Below, piece after piece: positions 37,313 to 46,236 of a stretch of 64,000 bases of DNA. A model generated the notes under the pieces. The model worked only from the letters and a program-made list of their open reading frames with translations. It ran no database searches and was not told the origin of the DNA. The position numbers and the translations under genes were made by a program. How positions within the stretch are numbered: position 1 is the stretch's first letter; the number at the start of each line of letters is the position of its first letter. The DNA lies in contig NZ_GL872413.1 of NCBI RefSeq assembly GCF_000192225.1, positions 1,381,473-1,445,472 on the forward strand, read 5' to 3'. This DNA comes from Capnocytophaga sp. oral taxon 338 str. F0234 (GTDB taxonomy: Bacteria > Bacteroidota > Bacteroidia > Flavobacteriales > Flavobacteriaceae).

Positions 37313-38287
37313 TTAAATATTATGTTTTATAAAATGTTGGTATACAACGGAAGATATTGAGTAATAATTCTCTAAAGAAGGATTCTCTCTCTTATAGTAG
37401 AAATGGCAAAAATACCTATAGAAAGAAAAGTGAGCTCTGATAATAGCCCAAGTGTTACTTATTTTTCCTTGAAGGAAAAAGCGTATCCCTGCAATTCCAT
37501 CTAAAATCATTCGTAAAAAAATAACAGAGAACCACTTACCTTTAGGAAGATTCTTTAAAAGCATAAACAAACTATTACGGAAGTTCAAATATATTTTCTT
37601 AGGACTCCCTTCATTTAAGGTAGCCCCTCCTAAGTGATACACCTGTGATTGAGAGGTATAATATACTTTATAACCCTTATTCTGTGCTCGCCAACATAGG
37701 TCTATTTCCTCTTGGTGAGCAAAAAAATCCTCATCAAAACCTTGCAAAATATCAAAGACTGATTTCCTGATAAAAAAGCAAGCTCCTGATGCCCAAAATA
37801 TCTCTTTATTATCTTCATATTGCCCCTTATCCTCTTCTATGGAGTCAAAAATACGTCCTCTGCAATAAGGATAGCCATATTTATCTATATAACCACCTGC
37901 AGCACCTGCATATTCAAAAAGATTCTTCTGCCTGTAGGATTTTATCTTAGGTTGCAATATACTAATTTGAGATTGTTGTCCAAAAATGGTTATAGGAGCC
38001 TCAAGCCAATGAGGAGTTACCTGTACATCGGAATTAAGTAAGCAATAGATATCTGCTGATATGTGCTTTAAGCCTTCATTATATCCTTTGGCATAGCCAT
38101 AGTTATGTGTATTCTGTATAATTCTCACTTGAGGATAGTACTTTTGCAGAAAAGCAATACTCTCATCGGTAGAGGCATTATCTATCACATACAGATCAGC
38201 CTCCTTAGAATAAGTGACTACCGAAGGTAAAAACTGTTCTAACAAGTGCATTCCGTTCCAGTTAAGTATAACAACAGCAATATTCAT
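37313..38287 (-). CDS. Glycosyltransferase family 2
   Basis: A 324-residue inverting GT-A glycosyltransferase. It begins with VVILNWNGMHLL, has the nucleotide-binding YVIDNASTDES (33-43) and a DxD-like LNSDVQ (88-93), then EEIDLCWRAQNKGYKVYY typical of rhamnosyl- or galactofuranosyl-type enzymes. Two hydrophobic stretches near the end suggest membrane attachment. It is the last gene of a leftward run and lies 31 bases after aroB. The glycan could be LPS, capsule or glycoprotein. Confidence 0.85.
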   Translation of the reverse strand: MNIAVVILNWNGMHLLEQFLPSVVTYSKEADLYVIDNASTDESIAFLQKYYPQVRIIQNTHNYGYAKGYNEGLKHISADIYCLLNSDVQVTPHWLEAPITIFGQQSQISILQPKIKSYRQKNLFEYAGAAGGYIDKYGYPYCRGRIFDSIEEDKGQYEDNKEIFWASGACFFIRKSVFDILQGFDEDFFAHQEEIDLCWRAQNKGYKVYYTSQSQVYHLGGATLNEGSPKKIYLNFRNSLFMLLKNLPKGKWFSVIFLRMILDGIAGIRFFLQGKISNTWAIIRAHFSFYRYFCHFYYKRENPSLENYYSISSVVYQHFIKHNI

Positions 38288-38318
38288 AAGTTAAGTAAAG
38301 GTCAGTTTTAAGGATTTT

Positions 38319-39407
38319 TTAATGTTTATTCTCTGAAAGAGGAGTCATGTAATAAACAAAGGCTTCTTGAATGAAGGACTCTTCTACTTCCATATTCCAC
38401 TGAGGTACTCCTATTTCTTTAAGTAGAACAAAATAAATATGCCCATATACATTCTTTTTGTCATACTTGAGTAGTTCTAATATAGCTTTAATCTCATCGG
38501 TACTGAATTCTTCTTGAGGAAAATATTCCAGAAGAGTAGTTTTAATTTCTTCCACCTGCTTCCAAGAGAAATTGATAACTTTATGAGAGAGGAAAGCAGC
38601 CAAAATCATCCCAATAGCCACTGCTTCTCCATGAAGTAAATGTTTGCATCGGTGTGCTAAGGAATAAGATTCTATAGCATGTCCTAAGGTATGCCCAAAA
38701 TTTAATATTTTACGGAGCCCTTGTTCTTTAGGATCTTGTAAGACTACTTGATGCTTAATAAGTACCGATTCATAAATAATCTCCTCAAGATCATCAGTAG
38801 TAAGAGTACTTAAGTGTTGCATTTTCTCCCAATAATGAGGAGACTGTATCAGTCCATGCTTGAACATCTCTGCTAAACCACTGCGAAACTCTTCTTTAGG
38901 AAGAGTATTAAGGTAATTAATATCTATTAAAAGGAGTTGAGGGTTATTAATGACCCCTATTTGGTTCTTCAGTGCTCCCAAATCTATTCCTGTTTTTCCT
39001 CCAATAGAGGCATCAACCATAGCCAAGAGAGAGGTAGGAATATTAATGAAATCAATCCCTCTCTTAAAGGTAGAAGCCACAAAGCCTCCCATATCGGTAA
39101 TTACGCCTCCTCCTATATTGATAAACAGGCTTTTCCTATCGGCACCTAAGTCCGAAAGTGTTTGCCAGAGGGAAAGACAAGTATCTAAATTCTTATGCTC
39201 TTCACCAGCCTCTACTTCTATAATCTCCACCTCAAAAGGGAATTTCTGTAAGAAGGTATACACGCAGCATTCATGTGTATGGGTATCAGAAAGAAGAAAT
39301 ATTTTAGAGTATTTCCTCTCCTTTACCCAATTTGTTAGACACTTATAGCCGTCTTCACCAAAGTAAATGAAATAACTCCCAGTATTAATCTCTTTTACGT
39401 TCATCAT
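38319..39407 (-). CDS. aroB: 3-dehydroquinate synthase
   Basis: A 362-residue NAD-dependent enzyme of the shikimate pathway that converts DAHP to 3-dehydroquinate. Seen are the NAD-binding INIGGGVITDMGGFVASTFK (95-114), the substrate and metal segment SLLAMVDASIGGKTGIDL (127-144), RSGLAEMFKHGLI (176-188, Glu ligand) and the His ligands in LNFGHTLGHAIE and HGEAVAIGM. The ATG at 39407 or the one next to it (39404) starts the protein. It lies 9 bases after a GNAT gene. Confidence 0.96.
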   Translation of the reverse strand: MMNVKEINTGSYFIYFGEDGYKCLTNWVKERKYSKIFLLSDTHTHECCVYTFLQKFPFEVEIIEVEAGEEHKNLDTCLSLWQTLSDLGADRKSLFINIGGGVITDMGGFVASTFKRGIDFINIPTSLLAMVDASIGGKTGIDLGALKNQIGVINNPQLLLIDINYLNTLPKEEFRSGLAEMFKHGLIQSPHYWEKMQHLSTLTTDDLEEIIYESVLIKHQVVLQDPKEQGLRKILNFGHTLGHAIESYSLAHRCKHLLHGEAVAIGMILAAFLSHKVINFSWKQVEEIKTTLLEYFPQEEFSTDEIKAILELLKYDKKNVYGHIYFVLLKEIGVPQWNMEVEESFIQEAFVYYMTPLSENKH

Positions 39408-39416
39408 GTTCTCTAA

Positions 39417-39914
39417 TTATCTTAAAATCTTTTGAAAGGCTTCTCTTTTCCCATCGCGTACCTGAATAATGCCACAGTAAGTATATCCTTGTTTCTCCAG
39501 AATATGCTTCATAACATAATTATCATAATTCGTATCTACCCGTATAGAGTGGATTTTAGCGTTGGTAGAAATCTTTTCAGCCTGTTGCATAATGTAGGAT
39601 CCTAAGCCTTTATTCTTACCTTTTTCACTTACTGCCATTCTATGAATAACTGTATAGGGGGCAGTATTCAACCAAGCTCCCACAATATTCTGGTAAGTAG
39701 GCTCTCCTTCGAGACTGATAGCCACGTAAGCAATAATCTCGTTCTCCTCTTCCACTACATACGCATGCCCTTGGGTTATATCCTCTGTGATAGTCTCCCT
39801 AAAGGGATAACCATCTTGCCACTGCTGGCTTCCCCTTTGCTTCATTATTTTTTTAGCATAAAGAATAATCTGCCATATAGGCTCTAAGTCAGTTATCTTT
39901 GCTTGTCTGAACAT
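39417..39914 (-). CDS. GNAT family N-acetyltransferase
   Basis: A 165-residue acetyltransferase. The acetyl-CoA-binding motif A is VSEKGKNKGLGSYIMQQAE (Q/RxxGxG variant GKNKGLG, about 109-115), and HRMAVSE precedes it. The start with DLEPIWQIILYAKKIMKQRG is common in small Bacteroidota GNATs. The substrate is unknown. It sits between rluD-like and aroB genes on one strand and may be co-transcribed. Confidence 0.88.
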   Translation of the reverse strand: MFRQAKITDLEPIWQIILYAKKIMKQRGSQQWQDGYPFRETITEDITQGHAYVVEEENEIIAYVAISLEGEPTYQNIVGAWLNTAPYTVIHRMAVSEKGKNKGLGSYIMQQAEKISTNAKIHSIRVDTNYDNYVMKHILEKQGYTYCGIIQVRDGKREAFQKILR

Positions 39915-39945
39915 GAATTTTACTTTTTTATCTTTTACGTATTTA

Positions 39946-40983
39946 CTATACTCCTCTGTTTTTAATATAATTACGCCACTTCTCTATACATTCTTGCATA
40001 TCTTGGGGAATTTCACTATCAAATCGAAGCATCTGTCCAGTAGAGGGCTTTTCTATGCCTAAGGTTTTGGCATGGAGCGCTTGACGAGGTAATACTTTAA
40101 AGCAATTCTCCACAAATTGTTTATACTTAGTAGAAGTAGTTCCCTTAAGTATCTTATCTCCTCCATAGCGTTCATCATTAAAGAGAGGGTGTCCTATATA
40201 GGTAAAGTGTGCACGAATCTGGTGAGTACGTCCTGTTTCCAAGCGACAGGAAACAAGGGTTACATACCCAAAGCGTTCTAATACTTTGTAGTGGGTGATG
40301 GCTTCTTTTCCCTCACTTCCATCAGGGAAAACAGTCATCTGTAAACGATTTTTAGGATGTCTGCCTATATGTCCCGTAATGGTACCTTCATCCTCTGGGA
40401 TATTTCCCCACACAAGAGCAATATACTCTCGTTCGCTCGTTTTATTAAAGAATTGTTTGGCTAAGTGATTCATTGCCTCTTCCGTTTTGGCAACTACAAG
40501 TAAGCCACTGGTGTCTTTATCTATTCGGTGTACAAGTCCCGGACGGTCAGAACTATTTTTAGGTAGCTGTTCAAAGTGATAGATAAGCCCATTAATAAGA
40601 GTTCCTTGATAATTTCCATGTCCCGGATGCACTACCAAACCTGCAGGTTTGTTAATGATAATCAGTTCCTCATCTTCATAGACAATATTCAAGGGAATAA
40701 GTTCAGGTACTAACAAATATTCATGAGGAGGATGAGCGAACATAACTTTTACCTCGTCATTAGCTTTTACACGATGATTGGATTTTACAGCCACTCCATT
40801 AACAAATATATTTCCATCCTTAGCTGCTTGTTGTACCTTGTTGCGAGAGGCATTTTCTACAAAATTCATCAGAAACTTATCCACTCTTAAAGGTTCTTGT
40901 CCTTTCCCTGCCTTAAAGCTATAATGTTCATATAACTCATCATCTCCAGAGAAAGACTCATCTATTAAATAGTCATTGAGCAT
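39946..40983 (-). CDS. rluD: RluA/RluD-family pseudouridine synthase
   Basis: A 345-residue enzyme that converts uridine to pseudouridine in 23S rRNA. An N-terminal S4 RNA-binding domain lies at about 29-90 (LRVDKFLMNFVENASRNKVQ). The catalytic motif is HRIDKDTSGLLVVAK near residue 156 (Asp catalytic), with LETGRTHQIRAHF near 250. The assignment to RluD rather than RluC rests on length and the S4 domain. The start at 40983 has no visible promoter, so it may belong to a longer transcript. Confidence 0.9.
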   Translation of the reverse strand: MLNDYLIDESFSGDDELYEHYSFKAGKGQEPLRVDKFLMNFVENASRNKVQQAAKDGNIFVNGVAVKSNHRVKANDEVKVMFAHPPHEYLLVPELIPLNIVYEDEELIIINKPAGLVVHPGHGNYQGTLINGLIYHFEQLPKNSSDRPGLVHRIDKDTSGLLVVAKTEEAMNHLAKQFFNKTSEREYIALVWGNIPEDEGTITGHIGRHPKNRLQMTVFPDGSEGKEAITHYKVLERFGYVTLVSCRLETGRTHQIRAHFTYIGHPLFNDERYGGDKILKGTTSTKYKQFVENCFKVLPRQALHAKTLGIEKPSTGQMLRFDSEIPQDMQECIEKWRNYIKNRGV

Positions 40984-41009
40984 TTTTAGTCAATATAGAT
41001 ATTAATTCA

Positions 41010-41621
41010 TTATTCGTTAATCATTATTTTGAGATTCTTCCAGCGTTTCCGAGTGTTAATATAATTCTCTAATTCTTTTTTTGCATTTTTTTCCATTGCA
41101 TGAGAGGCATACTCTTGCATTACTTCTTGTTGGTAACCTGCTTTCTCTTGTACTGTAGGTTCTTTGTAAGTGATTCTATGCTTTTCATCAGAAATATCTA
41201 TGAATTCATATTTGAATATACCTTTTTTATCTTTTGTAAATAAAATAAATTGAAAAAAAGCATCTTTACGCTTTCCTTTGAGGTCTCCTTCGAAAAAGGT
41301 CATAAAGAAAATACGTCCATCCGTCTGCATACGTTCTCCAAAAAATAAACTTATTTGGGTATTCTCATTCTTTTGTGGAATTGCTTGTAACAGATTATGA
41401 TAAAGCTCTTTGAAAAGAGGCACTTTTGTCTTATCTTCTATGGGAGGATTCTTTGCCATTGCTTCAAAATCCTTAGTGCAAAAAGCATATACAAAATCGG
41501 TAAGATAGTTCTCCTTATAAGCCCACTGCTTTTCTCCTTCCACATATAGCTTATATTTTTCCTGTGCCAAAGAAGAGAAAAAGGTGAGTACTGTAAAAAA
41601 TATATAAAGTATTTTAGTCAT
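41010..41621 (-). CDS. Exported protein of unknown function
   Basis: A 203-residue protein with a signal peptide (about 1-19, ending LAQ). The mature part is rich in Lys, Phe and charged residues (FGERMQTDGRIFFMTFFEGD). No domain is recognised. It lies downstream of a terminator and 26 bases before the rluD-like gene. Confidence 0.62.
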   Translation of the reverse strand: MTKILYIFFTVLTFFSSLAQEKYKLYVEGEKQWAYKENYLTDFVYAFCTKDFEAMAKNPPIEDKTKVPLFKELYHNLLQAIPQKNENTQISLFFGERMQTDGRIFFMTFFEGDLKGKRKDAFFQFILFTKDKKGIFKYEFIDISDEKHRITYKEPTVQEKAGYQQEVMQEYASHAMEKNAKKELENYINTRKRWKNLKIMINE

Positions 41622-41636
41622 TTTTTATATTTATAT

Positions 41637-41681
41637 CAAAAAACACCAATTGCATTATATGAATATAAATACAATTGGTGT
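41637..41681 (-). terminator. Intrinsic terminator after the dapB-87-residue gene unit
   Basis: A perfect 10-bp stem (ACACCAATTG at 41643-41652 with CAATTGGTGT at 41672-41681) and a 19-base loop are followed on the minus strand by six T. It lies 26 bases after the stop of the 87-residue gene. Confidence 0.8.
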
Positions 41682-41706
41682 AAGTTAGGTGATAGCAAAA
41701 CTTCTT

Positions 41707-41970
41707 TTAGCTTAAAGCATTAATTTTTGCTATAATAGCATTTACTTCTTCTTCAAAGTTCTTAAGGAGTTGCTTATAGAAAACACCTTTGTTTTCAGTA
41801 GGGTGGTTAATTTGTTCAAGGTATTTGTCATAAGTGTTATAGATATCATCTACAATTCCTTGTGAGGTTTCACTTTTCTTATCGGTAACCAACTCCCAAA
41901 TAATAAGAGTATCTACTAATTCCCCTAAAACAGAAGCAACATTTTTTTTTAAACGTCTTACGCTTGCCAT
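41707..41970 (-). CDS. Conserved small helical protein of unknown function
   Basis: An 87-residue, all-helical cytoplasmic protein beginning ASVRRLKKNVASVLGELVDT. It carries an in-frame A9 tract (T9 at 41942-41950 on the plus strand). I recall similar small proteins in flavobacteria but no function. It lies 31 bases after dapB and before a terminator, so dapB and this gene form one unit. Confidence 0.68.
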   Translation of the reverse strand: MASVRRLKKNVASVLGELVDTLIIWELVTDKKSETSQGIVDDIYNTYDKYLEQINHPTENKGVFYKQLLKNFEEEVNAIIAKINALS

Positions 41971-42001
41971 AAAATTTATTTTTATAAATTATCTATTTAT
42001 T

Positions 42002-42700
42002 TTATTTGCTGAAAAGTACCTCTTTCATAGAGAATACTCCTTTTTTTCCTATAATCCATTCAGCTGCTAATACAGCACCCAAGGCAAACCCCTCTCGGCT
42101 ATGGGCTGTATGTTTGATTTCAAGAGTATCTACAGCGCTTTTATAAGTAATTATATGAGTTCCTGGTACATTATCAATGCGCTTGGCTGTGATAGGAATT
42201 TTACCCTCTGTAGCCTCTCCAAGCTCCCAACCTGTTTTATCTGAACAAGCCATGATTTCCTCTGCCAGAGTAATGGCTGTTCCACTAGGAGCATCTAACT
42301 TTTGAGTATGATGAATTTCTTCAATAGAAACACTATATTCAGGATGATTGTGCATTAGTTGTGCTAAGGTTTTGTTCAATTCAAAGAAAATATTCACCCC
42401 TATACTGAAATTAGAAGCGTATAAAAAGGCTGTATTATGTGCCTTACACAGTGCCTCTGCTTCGGAATACTTATCAAGCCAACCTGTAGTTCCTGCTACA
42501 GTAGGCACTCCCGCTGTTAATGCTTTACTGATATTGGCAAAAGCACTCTGTGGTGTACTGAACTCAATAGCCACCTCTGCTTGAGTAATATCATAGTCCT
42601 GAGGAGCATCTATTTTTAAGACAATTTCATGCCCTCGTTCAAGGGCTATACGCTCAATAGTTTTCCCCATTTTCCCGTAACCTAATAGTGCTATTTTCAT
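42002..42700 (-). CDS. dapB: 4-hydroxy-tetrahydrodipicolinate reductase
   Basis: A 232-residue NAD(P)H enzyme of the lysine/diaminopimelate pathway. The Rossmann motif GYGKMGKTIE (7-16) starts it. The family motif EIHHTQKLDAPSGTAITLAE (about 133-152) contains the catalytic HH and the substrate-binding APSGTA. The short length (about 232) is usual for Bacteroidota. The product feeds meso-DAP for peptidoglycan. A consensus promoter lies just upstream. Confidence 0.95.
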   Translation of the reverse strand: MKIALLGYGKMGKTIERIALERGHEIVLKIDAPQDYDITQAEVAIEFSTPQSAFANISKALTAGVPTVAGTTGWLDKYSEAEALCKAHNTAFLYASNFSIGVNIFFELNKTLAQLMHNHPEYSVSIEEIHHTQKLDAPSGTAITLAEEIMACSDKTGWELGEATEGKIPITAKRIDNVPGTHIITYKSAVDTLEIKHTAHSREGFALGAVLAAEWIIGKKGVFSMKEVLFSK

Positions 42701-42726
42701 TTTTATAAGTTACTTTTATTGTAGCG

Positions 42727-42758
42727 CAAAAGTAAGGAAAAAATTACTATACAGCAAA
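42727..42758 (-). promoter_or_regulatory. Consensus promoter of dapB
   Basis: On the minus strand TTTG (42755-42758) and TACTTTTG (42727-42734) are 20 bases apart, 27 bases before the dapB ATG. Confidence 0.75.
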
Positions 42759-42776
42759 TTTTCTTATCAACAATTA

Positions 42777-43625
42777 TTAAAACTTTCTTCGGATAGCCTT
42801 CCAACGATATTTGCGTATCCACTTACCTTCATTTTCATTAACTAAAAATGATTGCTTTTCTTTTTTTGCCTTAAAATAACCTTTAATATAGTCCCTCAAG
42901 AGAGAAAAACTCTTTTTCCTATAAGCTAACTTAGCACTTGCCAAAAATGAAAGAACCTCTCCATAACGTAGGCGATAGAACATCCCACCTTGTAAGTATT
43001 GTGCTTGCTTATTATAAGCACTTGCCGTAGGTCGTAAATGCTTCACGATAAGATTCTTATCTACCATCACCTCCCACTGATGATATTGTGCCAGTAATTC
43101 ATCTACTGTATCCCAACCCATCGCCTCCCTAAGCCCTCCAATAGCTTCAAAACATTCCTTTCGATAACTTTTCAGAGCTCCTCGTAAGTGATTCTTATTA
43201 GTAAGATTCTCTACTATCCACCCTCCTTCCTTTTCTATACTGCATACTCCTCCACACATGCCTAACTTTGAATTCTCAGTGTAATGCTGCTCTAAGGTAG
43301 CTAAATAGTTTGCAGGGAAAATAAGGTCAGCATCAAACTTACAAATTATCTCTACTTCCGATAATAAGGGCAAAGCTGAGTTAAAGGCTTGCACTATCTT
43401 TGCCCCAGGTAAGCGATACTCTGATGAACTTCGGTAGAGTTTTTGCACATTAGAATACCGAGCACAGTATGCCGATAAGATCTCTTGGGTATTATCTGTG
43501 GAGTTATCATCTATCACAATAATTTGATGTGGAGGAAAGCTCTGTCCTAATAGGGAATCCAAGGTTTGTGACAAAAAATTACCCTCATTATGTGCAGGAA
43601 TAATGATACCAAATCGCTTTTTCAC
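42777..43625 (-). CDS. Glycosyltransferase family 2
   Basis: A 282-residue GT-A glycosyltransferase. It starts FGIIIPAHNEGNFLSQTL, has the nucleotide loop IVIDDNSTDNT (36-46) and the DxD metal motif FDADL (about 107). The C-terminus is basic (KYRWKAIRRKF) without clear membrane helices. The start codon is GTG at 43625, which fits the usual N-terminus. It follows pncA by 16 bases and may be co-transcribed with it. Confidence 0.85.
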   Translation of the reverse strand: MKKRFGIIIPAHNEGNFLSQTLDSLLGQSFPPHQIIVIDDNSTDNTQEILSAYCARYSNVQKLYRSSSEYRLPGAKIVQAFNSALPLLSEVEIICKFDADLIFPANYLATLEQHYTENSKLGMCGGVCSIEKEGGWIVENLTNKNHLRGALKSYRKECFEAIGGLREAMGWDTVDELLAQYHQWEVMVDKNLIVKHLRPTASAYNKQAQYLQGGMFYRLRYGEVLSFLASAKLAYRKKSFSLLRDYIKGYFKAKKEKQSFLVNENEGKWIRKYRWKAIRRKF

Positions 43626-43641
43626 GTCTGCTTTTTATGTT

Positions 43642-44238
43642 TTAAGGTAGTAAAGTAAAGTTGGGGTAAGTATGAAGCTCTCTTTTCTGTTGTTCAAAGG
43701 ATTCCTTATTGATAGCTCTTGTACAATGTTCATGTAAGAATACTTTATATCCCAGACTTAATGCGTCCATCATGGAAAAATATACACAATAATCTGCCGC
43801 CAACCCTACAAAATGGAGTTCTTCTATGGATAATCCCTTCAAATAACCATCTAACCCTGTGCTTTTTAGTTGTTGATTATCAAAAAAAGCACTATAACTG
43901 TCTATATCAGGATTTGTCCCCTTGCGAAATATAGCAGCAATAGTATTCATTTGCAATTCTGGGAGGAAATTAGCTCCTTCACTGCCTTGTACACAGTGAG
44001 GAGGCCAGAGAGTTTGTTCGTAACTATCCTTAGTGATGGATTCAAAAGCCTTTTTCCCTTTATGATGAGTGAAAAAGCTAAAATGATTTTCCGGATGCCA
44101 ATCTTGAGTAGCTATTATATGGTCAAACTGTAGTATCAAACGATTTACAGGAGCTATAATAGCCTTTCCATCGGGTACAGGAAGCGTCCCTGTAATAAAA
44201 TCATTTTGAATATCTATTAGTATAAGTACTCTATTCAT
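43642..44238 (-). CDS. pncA: Nicotinamidase (isochorismatase fold)
   Basis: A 198-residue hydrolase that deamidates nicotinamide to nicotinate for NAD recycling. The catalytic triad can be seen: Asp9 in ILIDIQNDF, Lys in RKGTNP (about 110) and Cys in GLAADYCVYF (about 155). Metal-binding residues lie in TQDWHPENH (60-68). Length fits the family. It lies 12 bases after the SIMPL-domain gene. Confidence 0.93.
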   Translation of the reverse strand: MNRVLILIDIQNDFITGTLPVPDGKAIIAPVNRLILQFDHIIATQDWHPENHFSFFTHHKGKKAFESITKDSYEQTLWPPHCVQGSEGANFLPELQMNTIAAIFRKGTNPDIDSYSAFFDNQQLKSTGLDGYLKGLSIEELHFVGLAADYCVYFSMMDALSLGYKVFLHEHCTRAINKESFEQQKRELHTYPNFTLLP

Positions 44239-44250
44239 AGTATGACAGAT

Positions 44251-44928
44251 TTATTTTATTTCAAATACCACTGAAAACTCCACATGCAACTTTATAGGTG
44301 AAAAATCTGGCACATAACTTCTCTCCATGACTTCCTGAGAAGATGATACGGATAACCCCATTGCTTTTCCTTCAAGGTAGTAAGGATGATTATATTCCTG
44401 AATACTCAGTACTTTACCTATCCCCTGCCCTACTATTTTCATGAGATTTTCAGCATTATGCTTAGCTTTTTTAAGGGATTTTTCTTTGAGAAGTTGTACA
44501 ATTTTATCTGTTTGAGAATACTCTTTCCGGCTAATTTGTACATTGGAAATACCATTTTTCTCTAAACTACTAATTACCTTAAGGGCTGTCACAGCATCAA
44601 AAACTAATAGTTCATAGTTCTCAACTTTGTTGATATTTGTTCTAAGAAATTTCTTATCATAAGTACTGGACATTCCATATACAGTAAGTTGCTTTTGAAT
44701 ATCTATTCTCACCTCTTGTAAAGATTGAATCATCTTGTTATAGAGTTCCTCTGTGGATTTCTTTCCTTTATTATCTTCCAAAGAGATATGTAGATAGATT
44801 TTGTCAGGAATTACCAAAGTATCAGTCTCTACTTGGGTTCTATAATAAGGTTTCTCTAAAAAATTTTGTTCCTGAGCATACCCGAAAGTAATTGCTATAA
44901 AAGTTAATAAAATGAATGCTTTTTTCAT
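44251..44928 (-). CDS. SIMPL-domain (DUF541) exported protein
   Basis: A 225-residue protein with a signal peptide (about 1-18, ending GYAQ) and one SIMPL/DUF541 domain: the DxIYLHISLEDNKGKKSTEE start, AKHNAENLMKIVGQGIGKVLSIQE (in the second half) and a final IKLHVEFSVVFEI strand. It should be periplasmic. Members have been linked to stress tolerance but have no proven activity. It is downstream of a strong terminator and leads the pncA-GT2 run. Confidence 0.85.
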   Translation of the reverse strand: MKKAFILLTFIAITFGYAQEQNFLEKPYYRTQVETDTLVIPDKIYLHISLEDNKGKKSTEELYNKMIQSLQEVRIDIQKQLTVYGMSSTYDKKFLRTNINKVENYELLVFDAVTALKVISSLEKNGISNVQISRKEYSQTDKIVQLLKEKSLKKAKHNAENLMKIVGQGIGKVLSIQEYNHPYYLEGKAMGLSVSSSQEVMERSYVPDFSPIKLHVEFSVVFEIK

Positions 44929-44962
44929 AAAAAATGTGTATTATTATTTATTATAATAAGTA

Positions 44963-45009
44963 AAAAATAATGAATTTTGTATAAAGAGAATACAAAATTC
45001 ATTATTTTT
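44963..45009. terminator. Very stable stem-loop terminator after hpf
   Basis: A perfect 20-bp stem (44963-44982 with 44990-45009) encloses a 7-base loop, with terminal A/T runs on both sides so it can act in both directions. It lies 18 bases after the hpf stop and separates the xerC-hpf unit from the SIMPL gene. Confidence 0.85.
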
Positions 45010-45026
45010 CAATCCTAAATAATCAT

Positions 45027-45317
45027 TTAACGAGTTTCTTTGTATTTTTTTAAATATCTCTCAATAGGATTTACACAGGAATCTATTCCTTCTTCAAAGG
45101 TTTTGAATTGTTTTTTAACCACGAAGCTATCTCCTGGTACATTTACTTTTACTTCCACTATCTTATTTTCTTTTACAGTGGTATTGTCTAACTTTAAATA
45201 GACTTCAGCATCAATCACCCTATCATAGAAAAGGTCTAGCTTATCCATTTTTTTTTGGATGAAGTCAATTAATTTTTGATCTACAGTAAAATTAACGGCA
45301 TTGTAATTTACTTTCAT
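45027..45317 (-). CDS. hpf: Ribosome hibernation-promoting factor family protein
   Basis: A 96-residue short-form HPF/RaiA protein with the beta-alpha-beta-beta-beta-alpha pattern: VNFTVDQKLIDFIQKKMDKL (8-27), VIDAEVYLKLD and KQFKTFEEGIDSC. It binds the small ribosomal subunit and silences translation in stationary phase. An A9 tract inside it (T9 on the plus strand at 45248-45256) is in frame. It follows the xerC-like gene by 17 bases, a gene order I recall as common in Bacteroidota. Confidence 0.9.
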   Translation of the reverse strand: MKVNYNAVNFTVDQKLIDFIQKKMDKLDLFYDRVIDAEVYLKLDNTTVKENKIVEVKVNVPGDSFVVKKQFKTFEEGIDSCVNPIERYLKKYKETR

Positions 45318-45334
45318 ATTTTAAAAATTTAAAA

Positions 45335-46225
45335 TTAGTATTCTTTATTTGTCTCTCTTGGATGTGCATTTTTGTATTGGTTTTTCAGTTCAGCTATACT
45401 ACTATGAGTATATACTTGGGTAGCTGCTAAACCTGCATGTCCTAATAATTCTTTCACCGCATTAAGGTCTGCTCCGTTGTCTAACAAATGAGTAGCAAAA
45501 GAATGACGCAGCACATGAGGGCTTTTCTTCTGCTTTGTTGTAACACTGCTAAAGTACGAATTTATTATATTATACACAAGTTTTGGATACATTTTTTTTC
45601 CATTATTAGTAAGAAAAAGAAATTCTTCACTGGTTTCTACATCTTTACGTATAAGCAAATACTTTTCAAGACTCTCCACAACAGTATGTATTAAGGGAAT
45701 TATACGTTCTTTATTACGCTTACCTAATACTTTTATTGTTTTTTGAGAAAGATCTATATCATTTATTTTCAATTCAATAAGTTCTGATCTACGAATTCCC
45801 GTAGCATAGAAAAGTTCTATAATCATCCTATTACGTAACGATGTATATGAATCTTCTTCTGTAGGTATAGAAAGGACATCCTCTATCTCTTTTTCAGAGA
45901 AAGGAATAGAAAGCTTTTTCTGCGTCTTCAGTGGAATATGCTGCTGAAAAGGGGTACTCTTTATTGCTAAGGAGCGTACTAAAAAGGCATAATAAGCCTT
46001 TAGGGATGCTATTTTCCGGTTGATAGATCTATTAGTAATCTTACTTTCCACTAAGTGAATGATCCAAGAACGAATGAGTGGATAATTTACTTTAGAAAGT
46101 TCCACTGTAGGATCTTCTTCCTTGAGAAAAGCAGCAAATTCCTCCACATCTGTAAGGTAAGCAGTTACTGTATGAGGAGAGTATTTCTTCTCCAAACGTA
46201 GATAATTCTCAAAAGCATCTATCAT
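45335..46225 (-). CDS. xerC: Tyrosine recombinase XerC-like
   Basis: A 296-residue tyrosine recombinase with a SAM-like N-domain and a catalytic domain. The catalytic set is complete: Arg146 (RRSEL), Lys169 (LGKRNK), His237 and Arg240 (HVLRH), His263 (LGHAG) and Tyr272. Length and the adjacent hpf gene point to the housekeeping Xer protein that resolves chromosome dimers at dif, not to a phage integrase. The match to XerC versus XerD is not settled. It lies 11 bases downstream of the CopD-like gene. Confidence 0.9.
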   Translation of the reverse strand: MIDAFENYLRLEKKYSPHTVTAYLTDVEEFAAFLKEEDPTVELSKVNYPLIRSWIIHLVESKITNRSINRKIASLKAYYAFLVRSLAIKSTPFQQHIPLKTQKKLSIPFSEKEIEDVLSIPTEEDSYTSLRNRMIIELFYATGIRRSELIELKINDIDLSQKTIKVLGKRNKERIIPLIHTVVESLEKYLLIRKDVETSEEFLFLTNNGKKMYPKLVYNIINSYFSSVTTKQKKSPHVLRHSFATHLLDNGADLNAVKELLGHAGLAATQVYTHSSIAELKNQYKNAHPRETNKEY

Positions 46226-46236
46226 TTCTTATCTCT

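Noticed and set aside
45335-46225. Phage or conjugative-element integrase
   Set aside because: Length, full Xer catalytic set and the hpf neighbour point to the housekeeping recombinase; no attachment-site pair is seen.
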